Assembly: GCF_000935025.1 (NCBI RefSeq)
Contig: NZ_CP010836.1
Location: 5,069,001 to 5,133,000 of the forward strand
DNA from: Sphingomonas hengshuiensis
Lineage (GTDB): Bacteria > Pseudomonadota > Alphaproteobacteria > Sphingomonadales > Sphingomonadaceae
Direction: 5' to 3'
Length of the DNA: 64,000 nucleotides
The notes under the pieces were generated by a model that made no database searches, was not told the origin of the DNA, and saw nothing but the letters and a program-made list of their open reading frames with translations. Below, piece after piece: positions 8,355 through 16,824 of the stretch (within the stretch, counting starts at the first letter, position 1; every line of letters starts with the position of its first letter). A program made the position numbers and the translations under genes.

Positions 8355-9308
8355 TCAGCCCGGGTCCCGCAGCAGGCGATCGAGCGCGAGGATCGCGCGA
8401 TCGCGCTTTGCCTGATACCGGGGCAGGTCGGACACCGGCATCGTCGCATCCATCGCGGCGTGCGTTTTGGCGACGGTTTCGGTCGAGGGTATATAGTCGG
8501 TCCTCAGCGTGGCGCGCACGCGGCCGATGGCTTCGCCCAGGCCGTCGAAATATCCCTGGAATCCCGTCGCGGCGTTGAGGTGGCCGACGGCAAGCGGTCC
8601 GAGGTGCGCCCAGCGCCTTGCCAGCCCGTGGGTCATCACCGCGTCGATATCCTGCGGGGTGCAATAGCCTTCGCCGATCAGGTGCATGGCCTCGCAGAGC
8701 AACGCCCATTGCAACCGGTTCAGAGCGAATCCCTCGATTTCCCGGGCCAGAATTATCGGCTTCTGGCCGACTTCGCGCATCAGCGCCGCGACGCGATCGA
8801 CGGTTTCCGCGTCGGTTTCCTGCGTCGGGCAAAGTTCGACCAGCGGGATCAGATGGGGTGGGTTCACCGGATGGACGACCAGGCAGCGGCGACTGCCTGC
8901 AAGCCCGGTCATGTAGGCGGATCCCGGAATAGCCGATGTCGAACTGCCAAGCGTCGCGCGGGCCGGAGCGATGTCGTCCATCTCCGCGAACAGTGCCCTC
9001 TTGATCTCCAGCCGCTCGCTGACGCTCTCCTGGACATGGCAGGAGTCGGCAATCGCGTCGGCAAGGCTGTCCGCCAGCGTGATCCGCCCGGCAATCTCGG
9101 ACGCCGAGGCAATCGCGCCAGCCTTTTCCAGTTCGTTCAGCGTGGCGCACAGCGCGGGTAACGTCTTGTCGAGTGCTGAGGAAACGCTGTCCCAGATCTG
9201 CACCCGGTACCCCGCGCGCGCAAACACGATGGCCCAGGAGCGACCGACGAGGCCGCTCCCCACACAGGCGATCGGGGGCGCCATGCCGTTTTTCAGGTCA
9301 GGTTGCAT
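8355..9308 (-). CDS. 3-hydroxyacyl-CoA dehydrogenase-family / L-gulonate 3-dehydrogenase (lambda-crystallin)-like oxidoreductase
   Basis: A 317-residue enzyme of the HAD/lambda-crystallin group. The NAD-binding Rossmann loop is IACVGSGLVGRSWAIVFARAG, and the catalytic region is LGSSTSAIPGS, then CLVVHPVNPPHLIPLVELC with the active-site histidine, and EIEGFALNRLQWALLCEA with the conserved asparagine. It lacks a hydratase domain, so it should act on a free 3-hydroxyacid such as L-gulonate or carnitine-like compounds, or on a small hydroxyacyl-CoA. Its start overlaps the upstream lyase gene by 11 bp (an internal ATG at 9284 is an alternative), so the two form a leftward operon. The pairing suggests oxidation of a beta-hydroxy acid next to C-C cleavage. 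Confidence 0.85.
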   Translation of the reverse strand: MQPDLKNGMAPPIACVGSGLVGRSWAIVFARAGYRVQIWDSVSSALDKTLPALCATLNELEKAGAIASASEIAGRITLADSLADAIADSCHVQESVSERLEIKRALFAEMDDIAPARATLGSSTSAIPGSAYMTGLAGSRRCLVVHPVNPPHLIPLVELCPTQETDAETVDRVAALMREVGQKPIILAREIEGFALNRLQWALLCEAMHLIGEGYCTPQDIDAVMTHGLARRWAHLGPLAVGHLNAATGFQGYFDGLGEAIGRVRATLRTDYIPSTETVAKTHAAMDATMPVSDLPRYQAKRDRAILALDRLLRDPG

Positions 9309-10188
9309 TGTCGTCGGAGGGCTGTGCGTCCGCCCATTTGCGTTCGAAAGCCCAGACCTCTTCGAAACCGATCATCCGGGAAAACTGCCCGAAATCGAAT
9401 AGCGGCACGTCGGGGGAGGTCGCAATGCCTTCGGCCTTGAGCACGGCATATGCCTTGTCCATTGCCGCGGCGGCGGCCAGCGACGACAGGGCGGGGAAAA
9501 TCGCACAGGCAAAGCCGATTTCCTTGAGTTCCGAAATCGACAGGATCGGAGTCTGGCCGCCGCTCGCCATATTGGCGATCACCGGTTTCGTGATCCGGCG
9601 GCAGGCCTCCTGCATCTGATCGCGCTCGGTCATCGCCTCGACGAAGACGATGTCGGCGCCCGCTTGCCCGTAAAGCTCGGCGCGGGCGAGAGCGGCTTCG
9701 AACCCTTCGGGTTGCAGCGCATCCGTCCGGGCGATGACCAGGAAATTGGGATCATTTCGGGCTTCGACCGCGACGCGGATCTTCGTTGCCATAACATCGG
9801 CAGGAACCACGCGCTTGAACGGCGTGTGACCGCATTTTTTGGGGAATTCCTGATCTTCGAGCTGGATCGCGGTGACACCGGCGGCTTCGTAGCCGCGCAC
9901 CGTGTGGTCGACGTTGAGCAGGCCGCCATAACCCGTGTCGGCATCGGCGATCACAGGCGTGTCGCCCGCCTGGCGCGCCAGCAGGCTGACTCGGTCGAGC
10001 ATCTGGGTATAGCTGACGATCCCGGCATCGGGCAGGCCATAGGCGGACGCCGTCAACCAGTAGCCGCTGGCGTACAGGGCGTCGAAGCCGTGCCGCGACG
10101 CCACGGTGGCCGCGATCATGTCCTGCGCGCCAGGCGCGTAGAAGAATTCACCCGACTCCAGCATCCGCTTCAGTTTCGCATGGGCCAT
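9298..10188 (-). CDS. Isocitrate lyase/PEP mutase-family C-C lyase (2-methylisocitrate lyase-like)
   Basis: A 296-residue member of the isocitrate lyase superfamily. It carries VIADADTGYGG (metal-binding acidic residues), AIQLEDQEFPKKCGHTPFKR with the catalytic cysteine in the KKCGH signature, and VIARTDALQPEGFEAALAR. The length matches 2-methylisocitrate or dimethylmalate lyases rather than the ~430-residue AceA, which is encoded separately at 29652-30935. It should cleave a 2-hydroxy di- or tricarboxylate to pyruvate, glyoxylate or a similar 2-oxo acid. The start at 10188 has GGAGAAGAG upstream. It is divergent from the HisD-like gene across 228 bp containing operator site 3. Exact substrate unknown. 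Confidence 0.88.
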   Translation of the reverse strand: MAHAKLKRMLESGEFFYAPGAQDMIAATVASRHGFDALYASGYWLTASAYGLPDAGIVSYTQMLDRVSLLARQAGDTPVIADADTGYGGLLNVDHTVRGYEAAGVTAIQLEDQEFPKKCGHTPFKRVVPADVMATKIRVAVEARNDPNFLVIARTDALQPEGFEAALARAELYGQAGADIVFVEAMTERDQMQEACRRITKPVIANMASGGQTPILSISELKEIGFACAIFPALSSLAAAAAMDKAYAVLKAEGIATSPDVPLFDFGQFSRMIGFEEVWAFERKWADAQPSDDNAT

Positions 10189-10368
10189 TATCTCTTCTCC
10201 ATTCATGCCGTTCGCGCCCGTCAGGATGGCCGAATCGGCGACATCCATGACGGCGTATGTTTATGCGGTCATTCCAAGCCGTGGACAGGAAATTATCCCG
10301 AGGAAGCAGGCGTTTTCGCCAAAAATTTCTTCGACATCAAGGCTTGATTGTATCGCGGTGGCGTGGTT

Positions 10369-10384
10369 ATGAATGCGTAGTCAT
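10369..10384. promoter_or_regulatory. Putative LacI-type operator, site 3 (ATGAATGCGTAGTCAT)
   Basis: Differs from site 1 only at the fifth base, and shares 17 bases with site 2. It is centred about 40 bp before the ATG of the HisD-like gene, the same distance as site 1 from its gene. The divergent lyase gene at 10188 starts on the other side of the gap. Confidence 0.65.
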
Positions 10385-10416
10385 TTTGTATATGGAAAAG
10401 TTTGGAGCCGACAGCA

Positions 10417-11727
10417 ATGCCCGTACGCTATCTCAAGCAGCGGTCTGTTCAGGGGGCCGTGGACCGTTCGCGGGAAGTCAGCGAAACAGTGTCGGGCATT
10501 CTCGACCATATCCGCAGCGAGGGGGATGACGCCCTTCGCGTCTACTCCGAGCGTTTCGATCGCTGGTCGCCGGAGAGCTTCCGCCTGTCGGAGGACGAGA
10601 TCGCGGCCTGCGTCAAGCGGATGCCGGCCTCGGTTCTCAACGACATCCGGTTTGCCCAGGAACAGATCCGCAATTTCGCCGAGCGCCAGCTCGCGTCGCT
10701 GAACGACATCGAAGTGGAATCGCGGCCCGGTGTATTCCTCGGCCATCGCAACCTGCCGATGAACAGCGTCGGCTGCTATATCCCGGGCGGGAAATATCCG
10801 CTGGTCGCGTCGGCGCATATGGGCGTCGTCACCGCGCGTGTGGCCGGGGTGAAGCGCGTCATCGCATCGGCGCCTGCCTTTCAGGGGGAGGTGCACCCGG
10901 CGATCGTCGCGGCGCTATATCTCGCCGGTGCGGATGAAATCTACAGCCTTGGCGGCGTGCAGGCGATCGGTGCCATGGCGCTGGGCACCCAGAGCATTGC
11001 GCCGGTCGACATGATCGTCGGCCCGGGTAACGCCTTCGTGATGGAAGCGAAGCGGCAGGTATTCGGCCAGGTCGGCATCGACCTTCTCGCCGGGCCTACC
11101 GAAACGCTGATCATCGCGGACGACAGTTGTGACGCCGAGATGGCCGCCGCCGACCTGTTGGGCCAGGCGGAGCATGGGCCGGACTCGCCGGCCATTCTCC
11201 TTACCAATTCGCCGGCGCTGGCCGGCGGCATTCAGGCGGAGATCGATCGTCAGCTCGCCAGGCTGGAGACGCGCGACATCGCCGGCCGCGCCTGGGCGGA
11301 TTATGGCGAGATCATCCTGTGCGACACGCTCGACGAAATGGTCGCCGAAGCCGATCGTATCGCGTCCGAGCACGTCCAGGTATTGACCGCCGAACCGCAA
11401 TATTTTCTGGACCGCATGACCAACTATGGCGCGCTGTTCCTCGGTCACCGCACCAACGTCTCCTATGGCGACAAGGTGATCGGGACCAACCACACGCTGC
11501 CCACGCGCCGGGCCGCGCGCTATACCGGCGGCCTGTGGGTGGGCAAGTTCATCAAGACCTGCACCTATCAGCGCATCGAAACCGATGCGGCCTCTGTCGA
11601 GATCGGCGAATATTGTTCGCGCCTTTGCGCGCTCGAAGGGTTCGCCGGCCACAAGGAGCAGGCCGACCTTCGCATCAGGCGGTACGGCAAGGTCGCCACC
11701 GAGAACGCAGCTTCTGTTGAAGGGTGA
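10417..11727 (+). CDS. HisD-family (histidinol dehydrogenase-like) NAD-dependent alcohol dehydrogenase
   Basis: A 436-residue member of the histidinol dehydrogenase family. The zinc ligands of HisD are all matched: Q and H in [14 protein letters not shown] in [15 protein letters not shown], and H in [13 protein letters not shown]. The general-base pair is in ASEHVQVL, and the NAD region reads [12 protein letters not shown]. It has no his operon around it and is followed within 5 bp by hyuA-type and hyuB-type genes. It is more likely a catabolic paralogue like HpsN (sulfopropanediol dehydrogenase), which oxidises a primary alcohol to the acid in two NAD steps. GGAG at 10404-10407 supports the ATG at 10417. 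The true substrate is unknown. Confidence 0.85.
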   Translation: MPVRYLKQRSVQGAVDRSREVSETVSGILDHIRSEGDDALRVYSERFDRWSPESFRLSEDEIAACVKRMPASVLNDIRFAQEQIRNFAERQLASLNDIEVESRPGVFLGHRNLPMNSVGCYIPGGKYPLVASAHMGVVTARVAGVKRVIASAPAFQGEVHPAIVAALYLAGADEIYSLGGVQAIGAMALGTQSIAPVDMIVGPGNAFVMEAKRQVFGQVGIDLLAGPTETLIIADDSCDAEMAAADLLGQAEHGPDSPAILLTNSPALAGGIQAEIDRQLARLETRDIAGRAWADYGEIILCDTLDEMVAEADRIASEHVQVLTAEPQYFLDRMTNYGALFLGHRTNVSYGDKVIGTNHTLPTRRAARYTGGLWVGKFIKTCTYQRIETDAASVEIGEYCSRLCALEGFAGHKEQADLRIRRYGKVATENAASVEG

Positions 11728-11731
11728 GGGC

Positions 11732-13786
11732 ATGAGACTGGGTATCGACGTCGGAGGAACCTTCACGGACCTCCTTTTGCATGATGACAAGCGGGGTCGG
11801 ACGTTCCGTGCGAAAACCCCTTCGACCCCGGAAGATCAATCGATCGGCATCCTGAACGGGATCCGGTTGATCTGCGATATCGCGAAGATCAAGCCGCAGG
11901 AAATCGACGTTATTCTGCACGGCACGACCGTTGCGACCAACGCGATCCTCGAAGGCAAAGGCGCACGCGTCGGCCTGCTGGTGACCGAGGGCTTCGAATA
12001 TACGCTGCACTTGGCCAAGTCCTGGACGCCGGGTCCGCTGTTCGGCTGGATCATCATGGACAAGCCGGCGCCGCTGGCCTCGCTGGATGATACCGGGGCA
12101 ATCCGGGAGCGCCTGGATATGCGGGGCGAGGTCATCGAAGCGCTGGACGTCGAACAGGCGACGCAGACGATCCACGCCCTTTGCGGTTCCGGGATCGAGG
12201 CGCTCAGCATCTGCCTGATGCACAGCTATGCCAATCCGGCCCATGAGCAGGCGCTGAAGGCGATCGTCGAGGCGCATTATCCCGATCTGCCGGTCTCGCT
12301 GTCGTCGGACATCCTGCCCGAGTTTCGCGAATATGACCGCGCGATCACCACGGTGATGAACGATTATGTCCGGCCCATCATGCGCCGCTATCTGTCGCGG
12401 ATCGAGAATCGCCTGAAGCAGGAGGGCATCAACAGCCACCTGCATATCGTGCGATCCGACGGTGGCCTGATGAGCGCGGAAGCGGCGTCGGAACGACCTG
12501 TACATACCGTACTGTCGGGCCCTGCCGGCGGGGTGACGAGCACGGTCGTGTTGGCGCAGGCGACCGGACGCGAACGCCTGCTGGCATTCGATATGGGTGG
12601 CACGTCGACCGACGTCGCGGTCATCATGGACGGCAAGGCGACGATTTCGCGTTCGACCGAGGTCGGCTATTTCCCCGCCAAGGTGCCGACGCTGGAAGTT
12701 CGCAGCGTTGGCGCGGGCGGTGGATCGATCGCCGATGTTTCGCCGCTGACAGGGTCGCTTCGCGTCGGCCCGCGCAGCGCCGGAGCGCAGCCAGGGCCGG
12801 TATGCTATAGCCGCGGCGGCACCGAGCCGACGGTCAGCGATGCCAATGCCGTGCTGGGCTATCTGCCGCCCAAGCTGGTCGGCGGCGACATGGCGCTGGA
12901 TATCGACGCAGCGCGCACCGCGATCGGACGGGCGATCGCCGACCCGCTTGGTCTGTCGATCGACGATGCGGCCAAGGGTATGCTCGCCATCGCGAACGAA
13001 GTGATGCTGGGCGCGCTTCGTGTCATCACGGTTCAGCGCGGGCTCGATCCGCGCGACTTTGGCATTGTCGCCTTTGGCGGTGCCGGACCGCTGCACGCCA
13101 ATGCCATGGCGGCGGTGCTGGGTTGCTATCCGGTTGTCGTGCCCACCAACCCGGGCGTTCTGTCGGCGCTGGGTTTCGTGCAGTCGGAGTTCAAGAACGA
13201 GTTCGTCCAGACCTTCATCCACAGGGCCGATCGGATCGACCCGGCCAATCTTCGCGACCGGTTCGGTGCGCTGACGGCCAAGGCGAAGGACTGGCTGGAC
13301 AGCCAGGACATCGCCCAGGTCGACCGGCGGCTGCACTTCACGCTCGATCTGCGCTACGAACAGCAAGGCTTCGAGGTCGAGGTGCCGATCGCGCAGGATG
13401 CCGCCCTGTCCGGCGATCTGTCGGTTGCGCTGGCCGCTTTCCATGAGAAGCATGAACGCACCTATGGCGTTCGTTTCGAGGTTCCGGTCGAGCTTGTCGC
13501 GCTGCGATTGACGGCGACCGGCGTGACCGAACCGGTAGCGGTCGAGGAAAAGGCGCCTTCGGGAGGCACGATCGAGGACGCATTGATCGAATATCGTCCG
13601 GGCTATTTCGGCGACACGTGGGTCGACACGCCCAATTATGATCGCGAAAAGCTTGATCCGGGAATGCGCATTCAGGGTCCCGCGATCGTCCGCCAATATG
13701 ACACGACGACGGTGCTTCTGCCCAACCACTGGGCGGAAATCGATGACCATCGCAATATCCTGATCTGGCCGACCGAGAAGAACTGA
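11732..13786 (+). CDS. Hydantoinase/oxoprolinase A subunit (HyuA family)
   Basis: A 684-residue protein beginning MRLGIDVGGTFTDLLLHDD, the ASKHA nucleotide-binding start of N-methylhydantoinase A, 5-oxoprolinase and the acetone/acetophenone carboxylase subunits. Later signatures are LHGTTVATNAILEGKGARVG, SGPAGGVTSTV, LAFDMGGTSTDVAV and FGGAGPLHANAMA. Length is normal for the family. With HyuB it should use ATP to activate an amide or carbonyl: ring opening of a cyclic amide, or carboxylation of a ketone. No biotin or third carboxylase subunit is visible nearby, which slightly favours amide hydrolysis. Tail-to-head spacing of 4 bp to the HisD-like gene and 10 bp to hyuB indicates one operon. 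Confidence 0.92.
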   Translation: MRLGIDVGGTFTDLLLHDDKRGRTFRAKTPSTPEDQSIGILNGIRLICDIAKIKPQEIDVILHGTTVATNAILEGKGARVGLLVTEGFEYTLHLAKSWTPGPLFGWIIMDKPAPLASLDDTGAIRERLDMRGEVIEALDVEQATQTIHALCGSGIEALSICLMHSYANPAHEQALKAIVEAHYPDLPVSLSSDILPEFREYDRAITTVMNDYVRPIMRRYLSRIENRLKQEGINSHLHIVRSDGGLMSAEAASERPVHTVLSGPAGGVTSTVVLAQATGRERLLAFDMGGTSTDVAVIMDGKATISRSTEVGYFPAKVPTLEVRSVGAGGGSIADVSPLTGSLRVGPRSAGAQPGPVCYSRGGTEPTVSDANAVLGYLPPKLVGGDMALDIDAARTAIGRAIADPLGLSIDDAAKGMLAIANEVMLGALRVITVQRGLDPRDFGIVAFGGAGPLHANAMAAVLGCYPVVVPTNPGVLSALGFVQSEFKNEFVQTFIHRADRIDPANLRDRFGALTAKAKDWLDSQDIAQVDRRLHFTLDLRYEQQGFEVEVPIAQDAALSGDLSVALAAFHEKHERTYGVRFEVPVELVALRLTATGVTEPVAVEEKAPSGGTIEDALIEYRPGYFGDTWVDTPNYDREKLDPGMRIQGPAIVRQYDTTTVLLPNHWAEIDDHRNILIWPTEKN

Positions 13787-13796
13787 GGTGGACGTC

Positions 13797-15605
13797 ATGG
13801 CAATCAAATCGCTCGATCCGATCACGCTCGACATCATCGAGAATGCACTGAAAAGTGCGCGCGCAGAGATGGATATGGTGGTCGGGCGCATTTCGCTTTC
13901 GCCGGTTATCCGCGAGCAGCACGACGAATATCCGATGATCTGCGACGCGCGCGGACGCATGGTCGTGGGGCAGTTCGGATCCTATATTCCCGGCGTTCTC
14001 GAACAATATGGCAGCACGCTTGCCGAAGGGGATATGTACGTCTGGAACGATCCCTATGCCTGCAAGGGGTCGGTCTCGCACAATAATGACTGGTGCGTGA
14101 TGATGCCGATCTTCCATCAAGGCATTTTGGTCGGCTTCTCATCCATCTTCGGTCATATGGTCGATGTCGGCGGCAAGGTCCCGGGATCGATGCCGTTCGA
14201 TGCGGCGACGATCTGGGAAGAAGGCCTGCGCATCCCGCCCGTGAAGCTGTACGACAAAGGCGTGCTGAACGAAGGCGTTCTGGCGATCATGCTGAACAAC
14301 AGCCGGACGCCTGACATGAACCGTTCGGACCTGTCGGCGCTCGTCGCCGGTTGCCGCGCGGCGGCGACGCGCGTCCAGGAGCTATGCGATCGCTTTGGGC
14401 GCCCGACCTATATGCAGGCATGCGACGCGTTGCTCGACCGGACGCGGAGCGCCATGCAGGAATTGATCTTCAAGTTCATTCCCGAGGAGCCGGTGTCCTT
14501 TACCGACTATGTCGATGACGACGGTCGGGGCAACGGGCCGTTCCGGATGACTCTGTCGATTTATCGCCGCGACAATGTCGCCGTGTTCGATTGGACCGGT
14601 ACCGACGATCAGGCCGACGGGCCGATCAACTTCCTGATCCACGAAGGACTCTGCAAATTGTTCTTCGGCGTCTACATGATCATGGCGTTCGATCCGGAGA
14701 TCCTCTTCAACGAAGGGTTTTACGATCTGTTCGAAGTGGTCCTGCCGGAAGGCAGCCTGCTCAACCCGCGGTTTCCGGCAGCGTTGGGAAATCGCCTCAA
14801 TACGCACACGCGCTTTTTCGACTGCCAGGCGGGCGCGCTCGGCCAGCGTGCGCCGCACCTGTCGATGGCGGCGGGCTATGGTACCAGCCCGCACTTCATT
14901 TTTACCGGACATGACGGCGACGGAAATTGGTTCCAGGTCATGGAGCTACTGTTCGGCGGCGTGCCGGGGCGGCCGCGCGGGGATGGCCTTGACGGTCATG
15001 CCTGGTGGCCGCTGTTCACTGCGACGCCGATCGAATATCTGGAGAATTACTTTCCCGTCCGGGTCGAAAGCTATCGCCCGATCCGCGACAGCGGTGGTCC
15101 CGGCCTGCATCGCGGCGGGTGCGGCATCGAGAAAGTCTATGTTCTGCTGGAAGACGGGAAGGTCTCAATCCACGACGACCGCGAGACGGTGCCGCCCTGG
15201 GGCATCAATGGCGGGCTTGCGGGCGGAACGTCCAGCAAATGGATCTTGCGAAAGGGCCAGAGCGAGGCGGAACGCATCCCCTCGAAAATCGACAATCTCG
15301 ATGTTCGCAAGGGCGACCGCGTCCTGTTTCGCACCGCAGGATCGGGCGGCTGGGGAGACCCGCTGCAACGTCCGGTCGAGCGGGTTGCCGCCGATGTCCG
15401 CCACGGGCTGATGTCGGTCGAGCAGGCGCGCGATAGCTATGGAGTCGTCATCGATAACGGCAAGGTCGACGATGCGGCGACGACGGCGTTGCGGGCACAG
15501 GCGGCGGCAGAGCGCGGCGAACCCGAGCGCTTCAATTTCGGCAATCTGGACGCGGTAATTGCCCGGCGGGACGATCGCGTGGCCAAGAAGAATGTCGTTG
15601 CCTGA
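13797..15605 (+). CDS. Hydantoinase/oxoprolinase B subunit (HyuB family)
   Basis: A 602-residue HyuB-type subunit. Recognisable parts are LDPITLDIIENALKSARAEM, the HIDY-like stretch SVSHNNDWCVMMPIFHQGIL (metal site region), GHMVDVGGKVPGSMPFDA, and glycine-rich RDSGGPGLHRGGCGIEK near the C-terminus, followed by FRTAGSGGWGDPLQRP. It works with HyuA as the hydrolytic or acceptor half. The ATG at 13797 has AGGTGG eight bases upstream and is preferred to the in-frame GTG at 13788. The next gene starts one base after its stop codon. Its specificity (hydantoin, oxoproline, other lactam, or ketone carboxylation) cannot be told from the sequence. Confidence 0.92.
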   Translation: MAIKSLDPITLDIIENALKSARAEMDMVVGRISLSPVIREQHDEYPMICDARGRMVVGQFGSYIPGVLEQYGSTLAEGDMYVWNDPYACKGSVSHNNDWCVMMPIFHQGILVGFSSIFGHMVDVGGKVPGSMPFDAATIWEEGLRIPPVKLYDKGVLNEGVLAIMLNNSRTPDMNRSDLSALVAGCRAAATRVQELCDRFGRPTYMQACDALLDRTRSAMQELIFKFIPEEPVSFTDYVDDDGRGNGPFRMTLSIYRRDNVAVFDWTGTDDQADGPINFLIHEGLCKLFFGVYMIMAFDPEILFNEGFYDLFEVVLPEGSLLNPRFPAALGNRLNTHTRFFDCQAGALGQRAPHLSMAAGYGTSPHFIFTGHDGDGNWFQVMELLFGGVPGRPRGDGLDGHAWWPLFTATPIEYLENYFPVRVESYRPIRDSGGPGLHRGGCGIEKVYVLLEDGKVSIHDDRETVPPWGINGGLAGGTSSKWILRKGQSEAERIPSKIDNLDVRKGDRVLFRTAGSGGWGDPLQRPVERVAADVRHGLMSVEQARDSYGVVIDNGKVDDAATTALRAQAAAERGEPERFNFGNLDAVIARRDDRVAKKNVVA

Positions 15606-15606
15606 C

Positions 15607-16539
15607 ATGACCGCCCAGCCCGATCCGCAGGTCGTGAACATCCACGGGCCGATCATCTCGTCGAGCGATCTCGACCGGCATCTGGCGCTGTTTCAGGCGC
15701 TGGGGATGGAGGAAGTCGGCCGAATCTCGCGTTCGGCGGACGAGACGACGGCGCTATGGGGAACCACCGGGCAGGCTCTCCGCGAGATCACGTTGGAGAC
15801 CCCCGGCTTCCCCTTTGGTGTCCGATTGCTGCGATTCGACCCGGGATCGGATGTGCAGATCCGCCAGCCGTCGCGCGGTTCCGACTGCGACGCGCTGAAG
15901 GTCATCGATTTCTATGCGCCCGACCTTGATGTCGCGCGCGACAGGATCGAGGCGGCGGGCTTCCGGTTCAAGTCGGAAGTTGCAGAATATGACACCGCGG
16001 AGGGCCGGTTTCGAGAAATGCATCTGTGGGGGCCGGACGGTGTCGTCTGCGCGCTCATCTCCGGCGATCCGGCTTTCTATGAATCCTTTGCCACCGTTCG
16101 CGATCGTATCGTCAGCGAGCCACAGAGCATATCGGGCCCTGTACAGGACCATGGCGCGACGCTTCAGTTCTTTGAAACGGTCTTTGGTCTGAAAGTCATC
16201 CATCGCTATGGCCTTGACGACGATAGTTTCCGGGACCTCGTCGGAACGGACAATGCTATCAAGCTCCGCGCCTGGAACGTCGGTATCACCACGACCGAGC
16301 CCTATTTCGGCATCATCGACTATGGCATGGTGGCCGGGAGTCAAACATCGCTGATCGATATTGCAGCCCCACCGGCCCGAGGGCTGCTGGGTGCCACACT
16401 GCGCGTCAGAGATGCGAAGGTGATTGCCGATCGGGCAGGCACCCAACCCGTCTCGACCTATGTGCCGGGGTTCGGTGATGTGCTGGTCGCGACATGTCCG
16501 GCGCCCAATGGCGGTTGGTACCAGGCGGTCCAGATATAG
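15607..16539 (+). CDS. Two-domain VOC (glyoxalase/extradiol dioxygenase-fold) protein
   Basis: A 310-residue protein with two vicinal-oxygen-chelate modules: one at ~10-145 (IISSSDLDRHLALFQALGM; KVIDFYAPDLDVARDRIEAA; LWGPDGVVCALIS) and one at ~165-305 (SGPVQDHGATLQFFETVFGL; DVLVATCPAPNGGW). The family binds a divalent metal and catalyses isomerisation, epimerisation or ring-cleaving dioxygenation. Here the expected His/Glu ligands are not obvious in both halves, so a lyase-like or even non-catalytic role is possible. The ATG lies one base past the hyuB stop, so it is the last gene of the hisD-like/hyuAB operon. It may process the product of HyuAB. Specific reaction unknown. Confidence 0.8.
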   Translation: MTAQPDPQVVNIHGPIISSSDLDRHLALFQALGMEEVGRISRSADETTALWGTTGQALREITLETPGFPFGVRLLRFDPGSDVQIRQPSRGSDCDALKVIDFYAPDLDVARDRIEAAGFRFKSEVAEYDTAEGRFREMHLWGPDGVVCALISGDPAFYESFATVRDRIVSEPQSISGPVQDHGATLQFFETVFGLKVIHRYGLDDDSFRDLVGTDNAIKLRAWNVGITTTEPYFGIIDYGMVAGSQTSLIDIAAPPARGLLGATLRVRDAKVIADRAGTQPVSTYVPGFGDVLVATCPAPNGGWYQAVQI

Positions 16540-16598
16540 CGCATCTTTTTGCGCGCGCGCTTGCGTCGCAAGGAGAGTCCGGGCGATGCCGCCTCGTC

Positions 16599-16745
16599 GA
16601 CCGCGACAATGAAACCACGCTGGGTGCGGATGTCACCGAGGCGCTAGAACTGGTTCCGCGCGCCTGGAGGGTGATCCAGACCGTGCGCGAGACATTCTCC
16701 TGCCGGAACTGTGATAAAGGGAATCGCCCGGCAATCGCCGCTTCG
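16599..16745 (+). pseudogene. Relic of IS66-family transposase (TnpC fragment)
   Basis: About 49 codons read DRDNETTLGADVTEALELVP and then RAWRVIQTVRETFSCRNCDK. This matches the zinc-finger part of IS66 TnpC, whose usual form is LGEDVTE-LE-VPxxWKVIxxVRxKFxCRxC. Only the second cysteine pair (C-x2-C) remains; the sequence before and after decays at once and there is no complete ORF. No terminal inverted repeats were found. It occupies most of the 285-bp gap between the last island gene and trmB, so it marks the edge of the accessory region. The rest of the gap holds nothing recognisable. Confidence 0.75.
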
Positions 16746-16824
16746 GAAGCCGCCGGATGGGATCGGCGGTCGCGGCGTGGGTAACTACCTGAAAAATACC
16801 CATATCGCGAAATCGGAAAATTGC

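Noticed and set aside
11675-13960. Minus-strand ORF of 761 codons opposite hyuA
   Set aside because: Antisense shadow; the plus strand carries an intact HyuA with ASKHA signatures.
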